A stretch of DNA of 64,000 nucleotides, from positions 1 to 64,000 of the forward strand of contig CALUKD010000015.1 of the NCBI GenBank assembly GCA_944321125.1. The letters are read 5' to 3'. Numbering within the stretch: position 1 is the stretch's first letter; each line of letters starts with the position of its first letter. The DNA is from Candidatus Butyricimonas faecavium (GTDB taxonomy: Bacteria; Bacteroidota; Bacteroidia; Bacteroidales; Marinifilaceae). Below are positions 57,131 through 64,000 of the stretch, in pieces. Both the position numbers and the translations under genes were made by a program. The notes below the pieces were generated by a model that was not told where the DNA came from, searched no databases, and saw only the letters and a program-made list of their open reading frames with translations.

Positions 57131-57313
57131 ACCCGCATTATTTCGTATTTAACTGGAAAACTCAACACTTAACCAATTAGAGTGAAGCTTAGTTAGCCAA
57201 AAACAGGCCTCAACCCTTCGGGGTTCCTTCGGGACGGTGGAAGTTTGAATCTAACGGCAGCTCTACCCGTGTCTAACAGGGGTTTTTTAAAGAAGAAATG
57301 ATGCGGGTTTTTT
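57131..57313 (+). ncRNA. ssrS: Probable 6S RNA
   Basis: About 180 nt between zapA and rny. A 14-bp closing stem, ACCCGCATTATTTC (57131-57144) with GAAATGATGCGGGT (57295-57308, one G-U), is followed directly by a T run. Internal hairpins include AACCC-TTCG-GGGTT (about 57212-57225) inside a long partly paired rod with an open middle, the layout of 6S RNA that mimics an open promoter and holds RNA polymerase. Location next to zapA supports it. A covariance-model search would settle it. Confidence 0.7.
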
Positions 57314-57368
57314 ATATGAATAAAAAACACCAAAATATATTATATAACTATAAATTCAAGTTTCGAAT

Positions 57369-58904
57369 ATGATAACAATAATAATTACCGGTGTTATTGC
57401 TCTAATAGTGGGATTCGTTCTCGGATACCTGCTAATCAATATGACCTTGAAATACAGGAGCAAAAACATCATTAAAGAAGCGGAAGCAGAGGCGGAAGTA
57501 ATTAAAAAAGACAAGATTTTGCAAGCAAAGGAGAAATTCCTGCAGATAAAGGCTGAACATGAGAAACAAGTAAATGCCCGTAATAGCAAAATTCTTCTAG
57601 CAGAAAACAAGCTAAAACAAAAAGACGCCGAGTTGGCCCGCAAAATGGAAGAGTGCCAACGCAAAATCAAAGATGTGGAGACACAACAAGAGACTTTGGA
57701 CGCCCAGAAAGAATTACTGGAAAAGAAACACGCCGAACTGGATAAATTCAAAAAACAACAAATCGAGCAGCTAGAGGCTATTTCCGGAATGTCTGCCGAT
57801 CAAGCAAAGGAAAAGTTAATCAGTTCTTTAAAAGACGAGGCTGAAACCGAAGCGATGTCATACGTAAACGAAATTATGGAAGAGGCGAAAATGACGGCAA
57901 ACATGGAGGCGAAAAAGATCGTGGTAAAAACCATTCAACGGGTGGCCACGGAAACTGCTACCGAGAATGCTGTATCTATATTCCATATTGATTCGGACGA
58001 GATCAAGGGCCGTATTATCGGACGAGAAGGACGTAACATCCGGGCGTTGGAAGCAGCCACCGGAGTTGAAATCATCGTGGACGATACCCCGGAAGCAATC
58101 GTACTCTCCGGATTTGATCCGGTAAGGCGTGAAATCGCTCGTCTTTCGCTCCACCAGTTAGTTACCGACGGACGTATTCATCCGGCACGGATCGAAGAAG
58201 TAGTCAATAAGGTGAAGAAACAAATCGAAGAAGAGATTATTGAAACCGGAAAACGTACAACCATTGATTTGGGTATTCACGGGTTGCATCCGGAATTAAT
58301 CCGGTTGGTCGGCAAAATGAAATACCGTTCTTCTTACGGGCAGAATTTATTACAGCATGCCCGCGAAACAGCCAATCTTTGTGCTATCATGGCTGCAGAA
58401 CTAGGTTTGAACGTGAAGAAAGCAAAACGTGCAGGTCTATTGCACGATATCGGTAAAGTACCCGATGACGAACCGGAATTACCGCACGCTATTCTTGGTA
58501 TGCGCCTAGCAGAGAAATACAAGGAGAAACCAGATATTTGTAACGCTATCGGTGCCCACCACGAAGAAATTGAGATGACTACCTTAATAGCCCCGATCGT
58601 TCAGGCTTGTGATGCAATCTCAGGTGCCCGCCCAGGAGCAAGACGGGAAGTAGTTGAGTCATATATCAAACGCTTGAAAGAAATGGAAGACCTGGCACTC
58701 TCTTACAATGGAGTCGTCAAGACATACGCCATTCAAGCTGGACGCGAATTGCGGGTTGTTGTTGGTAGCGAAAAAGTTTCTGACGCAGAAGCAGAGAAAA
58801 TTTCATACGAGATCGCTAAAAAGATCCAAGACGAAATGACCTATCCCGGACAGGTAAAAGTCACGGTGATTCGGGAAACTCGCGCCATAAATTATGCAAA
58901 ATAA
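57369..58904 (+). CDS. rny: Ribonuclease Y
   Basis: 511 residues. One N-terminal membrane helix (2-24, [20 protein letters not shown]) is followed by a long coiled coil (30-190), a KH RNA-binding domain ([20 protein letters not shown], near 213-232) and an HD domain with LLHDIGK (His359, Asp360). It is a membrane-anchored endoribonuclease that starts mRNA decay. Length matches the family. It is followed by a strong terminator. Confidence 0.97.
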   Translation: MITIIITGVIALIVGFVLGYLLINMTLKYRSKNIIKEAEAEAEVIKKDKILQAKEKFLQIKAEHEKQVNARNSKILLAENKLKQKDAELARKMEECQRKIKDVETQQETLDAQKELLEKKHAELDKFKKQQIEQLEAISGMSADQAKEKLISSLKDEAETEAMSYVNEIMEEAKMTANMEAKKIVVKTIQRVATETATENAVSIFHIDSDEIKGRIIGREGRNIRALEAATGVEIIVDDTPEAIVLSGFDPVRREIARLSLHQLVTDGRIHPARIEEVVNKVKKQIEEEIIETGKRTTIDLGIHGLHPELIRLVGKMKYRSSYGQNLLQHARETANLCAIMAAELGLNVKKAKRAGLLHDIGKVPDDEPELPHAILGMRLAEKYKEKPDICNAIGAHHEEIEMTTLIAPIVQACDAISGARPGARREVVESYIKRLKEMEDLALSYNGVVKTYAIQAGRELRVVVGSEKVSDAEAEKISYEIAKKIQDEMTYPGQVKVTVIRETRAINYAK

Positions 58905-58937
58905 TTAAAAGTCCAGCCATTTCGGCTGGACTTTTAA
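58905..58937 (+). terminator. Terminator of rny
   Basis: Perfect 14-bp stem TTAAAAGTCCAGCC / GGCTGGACTTTTAA with loop ATTTC right after the rny stop. Confidence 0.9.
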
Positions 58938-59001
58938 GTTACAGGTTACAATGGCAGGTTACAGGTTCAAAGCCGAAAGCTTTACTTGTAACCTGTAACT
59001 T
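58936..59001. repeat. Second inverted repeat with internal direct repeat after rny
   Basis: AAGTTACAGGTTACA (58936-58950) pairs exactly with TGTAACCTGTAACTT (58987-59001) across 36 bases. A further copy of GGTTACAGGTT lies at 58958-58968. A T run follows. Confidence 0.65.
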
Positions 59002-59042
59002 TTTAATCCCACCGTTCCGGCCGGATTAAAAAACCCCAAACA

Positions 59043-59074
59043 TTTGTCCCGTATTATTTGTTTTACTAAATTTG
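59043..59074 (+). promoter_or_regulatory. Promoter of the nucleoside phosphorylase gene
   Basis: TTTG (59043-59046), 20 bases, then TAAATTTG (59067-59074), an exact -7 match 22 bp before the ATG. Confidence 0.7.
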
Positions 59075-59096
59075 GTTGCTCAAAAAATAACAATAT

Positions 59097-59975
59097 ATGG
59101 AGCCAATAAAATCATCAGAATTAATCACGAACGATGACGGGAGTGTTTTTCATCTCCACCTTTATCCCGAAGATCTGGCAGAACAGGTGATCCTCGTGGG
59201 TGATCCCGCCCGAGTAGAAATGATTGCCTCATATTTCGAGAAAATAGAAGTTAGGAAAAATGACCGGGAGTTCTGTACCATCACCGGCTATTATAAGGGG
59301 CATCGCATATCGATAATCTCTACCGGTATCGGAGCAGATAACATCGACATCGTGATGAATGAACTGGATGCTTTGGTCAATATTGACTTACACACTAAAG
59401 AGATTAAAAAAGAAAAGAAAACATTAAATATCGTACGTATCGGGACTTCCGGCTCCGTACAGGCTGATGTGCCCGTACATTCATTCGTGATCTCGGAAAT
59501 GAGTCTCGGTATTGACGGGGTATTACGTTTTTACCGGGATAACGAAATGGTATGTGATACCGCTTTCGAAGAGGCCTTTATCAAGGAATGTCACTGGACT
59601 CCTTTAGCAGCCCGCCCATATGCGGTAAAAGCATCTCCAAAATTGGTAGACAAACTACACACGGAAGGTGTTACCGTGAAAGGTGTCACGCTGACTGCAA
59701 ACGGATTCTACGGACCTCAGGGACGAGTACTCCGATTACCTATCGAAATGCCGACGGTAAATGACGAGATCGCCCGCTTCAGATTCGGAAATTATAAAAT
59801 TGTCAACTACGAGATGGAAAGTGCCGCCATTGCCGGCCTAGCCGCCCTCATGGGACATCAGGCAACCACAATTTGCTTGATCATTGCCAACCGGGCTAAC
59901 GGAGATGCCTCAGCCAATTACAAACCGCACATGAAGAAACTTATTGAATATACATTAAATTCTCTCATACGTTAA
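59097..59975 (+). CDS. Nucleoside phosphorylase (uridine/purine phosphorylase family)
   Basis: 292 residues of the PNP/UDP phosphorylase fold. Phosphate-site segments are VGDPARVEMIASYF and GTSGSVQADVPV; the ribose-binding signature is NYEMESAAIAGLAALMG near residues 237-253. It cleaves nucleosides with phosphate to free base and ribose-1-phosphate. The sequence resembles uridine phosphorylases most, but the base preference cannot be proven. It is followed by a DUF4293 gene 13 bp downstream. Confidence 0.9.
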   Translation: MEPIKSSELITNDDGSVFHLHLYPEDLAEQVILVGDPARVEMIASYFEKIEVRKNDREFCTITGYYKGHRISIISTGIGADNIDIVMNELDALVNIDLHTKEIKKEKKTLNIVRIGTSGSVQADVPVHSFVISEMSLGIDGVLRFYRDNEMVCDTAFEEAFIKECHWTPLAARPYAVKASPKLVDKLHTEGVTVKGVTLTANGFYGPQGRVLRLPIEMPTVNDEIARFRFGNYKIVNYEMESAAIAGLAALMGHQATTICLIIANRANGDASANYKPHMKKLIEYTLNSLIR

Positions 59976-59988
59976 TTACTTATTAATT

Positions 59989-60450
59989 ATGATTCAAAGG
60001 ATTCAAACTATTTACTTGCTCGTGGTAGCAATCATCATGACGCTCCCATTGTATGTACCGATTGCCCAACTGTTTATCCCGAATGATGCAAGTTATAACT
60101 TTTTTACTTATGGTGTGGTTCTCATTGGAGAAAGCAACGTGTTACAAGCCCACTACTGGGCCCTGTTGATCCTGAATATTTTCACGATCGGGGTTCCTCT
60201 AGTGAACATTTTCCTATTTAAAAAACGTTTTCTCCAATTGCGCTTATGCATCGTGGAAATTATTTTATTGATCGGCACCATTATTTTGATGTGGTATCAC
60301 ATCAATCAATTTGCAGATAAAATGAACGCCGAGATCCTTTATAAATTCAGCCTTATATTGCCCGTGATCTGCATCATTTTCACGTACCTAGCCATAAGGG
60401 GAATTTTTAAAGACATCAAACTACTCAAATCTTTTGACAGAATTCGATAA
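59989..60450 (+). CDS. DUF4293 membrane protein
   Basis: 153 residues with four hydrophobic helices. The start MIQRIQTIYLLVVAIIMTLPL is characteristic of DUF4293 in Bacteroidetes. It is an inner-membrane protein of unknown function. It lies between the nucleoside phosphorylase and the C69 dipeptidase on the same strand with short gaps. Confidence 0.85.
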   Translation: MIQRIQTIYLLVVAIIMTLPLYVPIAQLFIPNDASYNFFTYGVVLIGESNVLQAHYWALLILNIFTIGVPLVNIFLFKKRFLQLRLCIVEIILLIGTIILMWYHINQFADKMNAEILYKFSLILPVICIIFTYLAIRGIFKDIKLLKSFDRIR

Positions 60451-60482
60451 TTATCAAAATAATCATAAACCAATAACTAAAA

Positions 60483-62180
60483 ATGAGAAAAGTACATTTA
60501 CTGGTTACATTAGCGTTAGTTTGTTGCACCACATACACGATGGCCTGCACAAACTTCCTATTCACGAAAGGAGCAACGAAAGACGGGTCGACAATGGTTA
60601 CTTATTCCGCTGACTCTCATGTTTTATATGGAGAATTGTATCACTGGCCCGCACAAGACTGGCCTGCCGGAAGTATGCTTGATGTTTACGAGTGGGACAC
60701 CGGCAAATTTATGGGCAAAATCCCGCAAGTAGCCCACACCTACAACGTGGTAGGAAACATGAACGAGCATCAGCTTGCTATTTCTGAAACGACTTTCGGG
60801 GGACGCAAAGAACTGGCATCCCAGACAGGGGCCATTATAGATTACGGTAGTGCTATATACATCACATTGCAACGTGCAAAAAATGCCCGTGAAGCCATTG
60901 TGGTGATGACCGACTTAATTGAAAAATACGGTTGGGCAAGTAGTGGTGAATCTATCTCTATCATTGACCCGAATGAGGTATGGATTATCGAGATCATCGG
61001 TAAGGGAGAAGGAGAAAAAGGAGCTGTTTGGGTAGCACGTATGGTTCCGGACGGATATGTTTCCGCTCATGCAAACCAAGCCCGTATCACGACTTTCCCG
61101 TTAGAAGGCAAAACTTCTATCTCTTCTGATAAAATGAACAAGATTTACGATCCGAATATTACCACCGTGTATTCTAAGGATGTGATCTCTTTCGCAAAAG
61201 AAAAAGGATTTTATCCCCAAGATGGGAAAAATAAGGATTTCAGTTTCTCAGACACTTACGCTCCGGTAGACTTCAGCGGGGCTCGTGCCTGTGAAATCCG
61301 TGTTTGGGCATTCTTCAATGCTGTAAATCCGGACATGGCTCAATACTGGGACTATGCAACAGGGAGAAATATCCAACGGGACAGCAAAGGTTACGCAACC
61401 AACCGTATGCCGTTATGGATTAAACCCAGCGAAAAAGTTGATGTCATGCAAGTGATGGATTTCATGCGTGATCACTTGGAAGGAACCGAACTGGATATGA
61501 GCAAGGATATGGGTGCCGGTCCGTACGAATGTCCTTACAGATGGCGTCCGATGAGTTTCAAAGTAGACGGAAAGGAATATGTTCACGAAAGGGCAACAGC
61601 TACCCAACAAACCGGATTCACGTTTGTAGCACAATGTAGAAGCTGGCTACCCGATGAAATCGGTGGAATTCTTTGGTTTGGCGTGGATGATGCAGCCAGT
61701 ACCGTGTATTTCCCGATGTATTCAGCAGCCACGGAAGTACCTTTTGCATTCGCTGTCGGTAACGGTAGTATGATGGAATTCACCAATAAAGCAGCCTTTT
61801 GGGTATTCAACCAAGTAACGAACTTCGCCTACACCCGCTATAACTTAATTCACCCGGAAATCCGAGCAAAACAAGTTGCATTGGAAAAACAATACGTGGA
61901 TTTCGTCCAAATGATCGATGCAGGAGCCAAAGAAATGTTAGCCCAGAATAAAGAAGCTGCAATTAAATTTATTACGGACTTTTCTTGCCGTACAGGAAAT
62001 CATCTGGTGGACACGTGGAGAGATTTCTATGGTTACTTGTTCTGCAAATTCATGGACGGTAACGTGAAGACCGCAATCCCTGGAGAGAAAAATCCGAAAG
62101 TAGAGCAACCCGCTTTACCGGAATGGTATCTCCGGATGATCATCGAACAAACAGGTAAAAAACTTGAGGTCGTAGAATAA
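60483..62180 (+). CDS. Exported C69-family dipeptidase
   Basis: 565 residues. A signal peptide (1-21) ends just before Cys22 in MACTNFLFTKGATKDGST, which becomes the N-terminal nucleophile after processing, as in C69/U34 N-terminal nucleophile peptidases. Conserved segments are GSTMVTYSADSH, NEHQLAISETTFGGR and the EVWIIEIIGKG strand. It should hydrolyse dipeptides in the periplasm, useful to a peptide-fermenting gut bacterium. It could also be read as a lipoprotein at Cys22, which would block the nucleophile, so signal peptidase I cleavage is preferred. Confidence 0.92.
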   Translation: MRKVHLLVTLALVCCTTYTMACTNFLFTKGATKDGSTMVTYSADSHVLYGELYHWPAQDWPAGSMLDVYEWDTGKFMGKIPQVAHTYNVVGNMNEHQLAISETTFGGRKELASQTGAIIDYGSAIYITLQRAKNAREAIVVMTDLIEKYGWASSGESISIIDPNEVWIIEIIGKGEGEKGAVWVARMVPDGYVSAHANQARITTFPLEGKTSISSDKMNKIYDPNITTVYSKDVISFAKEKGFYPQDGKNKDFSFSDTYAPVDFSGARACEIRVWAFFNAVNPDMAQYWDYATGRNIQRDSKGYATNRMPLWIKPSEKVDVMQVMDFMRDHLEGTELDMSKDMGAGPYECPYRWRPMSFKVDGKEYVHERATATQQTGFTFVAQCRSWLPDEIGGILWFGVDDAASTVYFPMYSAATEVPFAFAVGNGSMMEFTNKAAFWVFNQVTNFAYTRYNLIHPEIRAKQVALEKQYVDFVQMIDAGAKEMLAQNKEAAIKFITDFSCRTGNHLVDTWRDFYGYLFCKFMDGNVKTAIPGEKNPKVEQPALPEWYLRMIIEQTGKKLEVVE

Positions 62181-62269
62181 ATTCTACGCTCAAATTTTAG
62201 TACAGGTTGCGAATTGAGCCTACGGCTCTGCAAGTTGCAGGCTTCATGAAACAAGAAAGAACCGAAATA

Positions 62270-62307
62270 AAATAAATATTCCGATGCTTGCATCGGAATA
62301 TTTATTT
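62270..62307. terminator. Terminator hairpin of the C69 gene, overlapping the rplS promoter
   Basis: Perfect 18-bp stem AAATAAATATTCCGATGC / GCATCGGAATATTTATTT with a TT loop. The loop and right arm contain the TTG of the next promoter. Confidence 0.85.
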
Positions 62308-62318
62308 TCCTACCTTTG
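62288..62318 (+). promoter_or_regulatory. Promoter of rplS
   Basis: TTG (62288-62290), 20 bases, then TACCTTTG (62311-62318), an exact -7 match. The leader to the rplS ATG is about 85 nt. Confidence 0.65.
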
Positions 62319-62410
62319 CCACTCGATTTCAAAACGTACGTAGTCTCTTACATAAAAAGACTGAGGTCGTAATACTGCGTTCGATAAATAAACTTTTTAA
62401 AATAAAGATA

Positions 62411-62764
62411 ATGGATTTAATTAAAATTGCGGAACAGGCTTTTGCTCAAGAAAACGCTATTGAGATTCCTTCATTCAACACGGGTGATACTATTAGTGTA
62501 CACTACAAAATTAAAGAAGGAAACAAAGAACGTATCCAGGTTTTCAGAGGTGTTGTTATCCAAATCAAGGGTACAGGAACGACCAAAACCTTTACGGTTA
62601 GAAAAATGTCTGGTAACGTTGGTGTAGAACGTATCATCCCTTTCAATTCTCCTTATATTCACGCAATCGAGGTGAACAAGAAAGGTGTTGTTCGTAGATC
62701 TAGAATCTTCTATTTCCGTAAACTTACCGGAAAGAAAGCAAAAATTAAAGAGAAGAAATTTTAA
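62411..62764 (+). CDS. rplS: 50S ribosomal protein L19
   Basis: 117 residues from MDLIKIAEQAFAQ. Diagnostic segments are FNTGDTISVHYKIKEG, RIQVFRGVVIQIKG and the C-terminal GKKAKIKEKKF. It sits at the subunit interface near 16S rRNA. An in-frame ATG at 62288 would add 41 unrelated residues and lies in the promoter, so it is rejected. A strong terminator follows. Confidence 0.98.
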   Translation: MDLIKIAEQAFAQENAIEIPSFNTGDTISVHYKIKEGNKERIQVFRGVVIQIKGTGTTKTFTVRKMSGNVGVERIIPFNSPYIHAIEVNKKGVVRRSRIFYFRKLTGKKAKIKEKKF

Positions 62765-62782
62765 TTTAAGCTTTAGCCATAT

Positions 62783-62813
62783 AAAAAAGCCTCGTGTTAA
62801 ACGAGGCTTTTTT
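62783..62813 (+). terminator. Terminator of rplS
   Basis: Stem AAAAAAGCCTCG / CGAGGCTTTTTT with a 7-base loop. Confidence 0.93.
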
Positions 62814-62887
62814 AATTCTTCCAAAATTTCTTCGCTGAAACGTAACAATTTAATTCCAAAATCCATATTATTCATTTAGGAAAATCC

Positions 62888-62895
62888 TAACTTTG
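62888..62895 (+). promoter_or_regulatory. -7 element for the phosphohexomutase gene
   Basis: TAACTTTG, an exact TAnnTTTG match 27 bp before the ATG at 62922. Confidence 0.55.
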
Positions 62896-62921
62896 CAAGA
62901 AGGTAAATAAAATGATTACTT

Positions 62922-64000
62922 ATGGAAAATAATGACATCATAAAAATAGCTAGAGCCAAAGCCGAAAAATGGTTAGACAAGGCTTATGACGAAAAAACAC
63001 GTACCGAGGTAAAACGCATGTTGGAAAACACGGACCCAACGGAATTAGTCGAATCGTTTTACAACGATCTGGAATTCGGGACCGGTGGTTTACGAGGAAT
63101 CATGGGTGTGGGAACCAACCGAATGAACATCTACACGGTCGGTGCTGCAACTCAAGGTTTTTCAAACTATATCAACAAAATGTTCCCGAATGAAAAAAAG
63201 GCCGTGTGTATCGGTCATGACTGCCGTCATAACTCCCGGCTCTTTTCAGAAACAGCCGCCAATATTTTCTCTGCCAATGGCATACACGTCTACCTGTTCG
63301 AGGACTTGCGCCCCACACCTGAAATGTCATTTGCCATCCGCGAGTTAGGCTGTAAAGGAGGTGTCATTCTTACCGCCTCTCACAACCCGAAAGAATACAA
63401 CGGCTACAAGGCCTACTGGGATGATGGATCACAACTTGTCCCTCCACATGATAAAAACGTAATCAATGAAGTTAAAAAAGTACAAGTTGCGGATATTAAA
63501 TTCGAGGGGGTACCGGAGATGATCACGGTGTTAGGAAAAGACTTTGACAAAAAATACTTGGATAAAGTGAAAACATTGAGTCTTTCTCCGGAAGCCATAC
63601 AAAAAGAACACGATTTAAAAATCGTCTTTACCCCACTACACGGAACCACTTACGAGCTTGTTCCTGCCTCTTTACGTAACTGGGGATTCACGAACATTCA
63701 CACCGTAGCGGAACAGAGCATACCGGATGGAGATTTTCCGACCGTGGCATCCGCTAACCCGGAAGAACCGGCAGCATTCAAGATGGCCTTGGATCTGGCT
63801 CGTAAAATCGATGCAGATTTAGCCATGGCTTGTGACCCGGACGGAGACCGTATCGGTATTGCCGTAAAAAATGATACGGGAGAGTGGACGCTATTGAACG
63901 GGAACCAGACCAATATTATTTTCACGGAATACATCATCCGCAGAAAAAAAGAACTGAACCAGCTCAAAGGCGGGGAATACACGGTGAAAACCATAGTCAC
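62922..64000 (+). CDS. Phosphoglucomutase/phosphomannomutase (3' end outside window)
   Basis: The first 359 residues of an alpha-D-phosphohexomutase. The N-terminal signature GTGGLRGIMGVGTNRMN is at about 53-69, the phosphoserine loop GVILTASHNPKEYNGYK has Ser153, and the metal-binding loop ACDPDGDRIG has DPDGD at 305-309. It interconverts glucose-1-phosphate and glucose-6-phosphate, or the mannose pair; Bacteroidetes enzymes of this type are often called phosphoglucomutase. The frame is open to the window end, so the C-terminal domain is missing here only because of the window boundary. Confidence 0.94.
   Translation, partial: MENNDIIKIARAKAEKWLDKAYDEKTRTEVKRMLENTDPTELVESFYNDLEFGTGGLRGIMGVGTNRMNIYTVGAATQGFSNYINKMFPNEKKAVCIGHDCRHNSRLFSETAANIFSANGIHVYLFEDLRPTPEMSFAIRELGCKGGVILTASHNPKEYNGYKAYWDDGSQLVPPHDKNVINEVKKVQVADIKFEGVPEMITVLGKDFDKKYLDKVKTLSLSPEAIQKEHDLKIVFTPLHGTTYELVPASLRNWGFTNIHTVAEQSIPDGDFPTVASANPEEPAAFKMALDLARKIDADLAMACDPDGDRIGIAVKNDTGEWTLLNGNQTNIIFTEYIIRRKKELNQLKGGEYTVKTIV

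Noticed and set aside
1..64000. CRISPR array, prophage, insertion sequence or rRNA operon
   Set aside because: I saw no regularly spaced long direct repeats, cas, transposase or phage structural genes, and no rRNA sequence in the window.

Overview
The window is about 64 kb of Bacteroidales chromosome. Evidence for this is: repeated upstream elements matching the Bacteroidetes -7 consensus TAnnTTTG (sometimes with TTG about 19-20 bases upstream); a SusC/SusD pair under an ECF sigma/FecR pair; GH29 and GH92 glycosidases with export signals; 2-oxoacid:ferredoxin oxidoreductase; GSCFA, DUF4293 and DUF3467 proteins; and a tmRNA whose tag reads GERNYALAA. The density of SusCD-linked thioredoxin-fold proteins suggests the Odoribacter/Butyricimonas side of the order, but that placement is inference.

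1-12.6 kb holds housekeeping and small metabolic genes: an RRM RNA-binding protein, an exported alpha-L-fucosidase, clpP-clpX, a minus-strand unit cyuA-tatD-like-tcdA, a SPOR protein, a GSCFA hydrolase, mntP, tmRNA (ssrA), a YjbR protein, catalase with a striking 17-bp inverted repeat at its start codon, and a PAS protein. 12.7-13.5 kb has tRNA-Asn followed by about 700 bp without a credible gene, full of short tandem and inverted repeats that look like a decayed insertion or a repeat element.

13.5-25.9 kb is one minus-strand locus in the order ECF sigma, FecR, SusC (with STN domain), TlpA-like, SusD, lipoprotein, TlpA-like, TlpA-like, thioredoxin. It appears to be a regulated outer-membrane uptake system with four thioredoxin-fold proteins, all keeping CGPC. 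A large plug/MG2-type envelope protein and a Kef-type antiporter lie upstream on the same strand (25.9-30.7 kb), followed by a divergent GH92 mannosidase.

33-39.6 kb contains korB-korA, an MscS-type channel with an unusual lipoprotein-like N-terminus, corA and a DUF3467 protein. 39.6-53.8 kb is the minus-strand translation/transcription block rpsU, tyrosine recombinase, hpf, tuf, tRNA-Trp, secE, nusG, rplK, rplA, rplJ, rplL, rpoB, rpoC. 54.4-64 kb contains a TPR protein and an M23 peptidase (minus), then on plus a small coiled-coil protein, zapA, a probable 6S RNA, rny, a nucleoside phosphorylase, a DUF4293 protein, a C69 dipeptidase, rplS and a phosphohexomutase cut by the window end.

Most genes are ordinary. 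The best places to look for something new are the thioredoxin-rich SusCD locus, the catalase start-codon dyad, the repeat-rich stretch after tRNA-Asn, the 11-bp CCCTTTC array near 54.35 kb, the rpsU leader, and a short remnant gene downstream of catalase.
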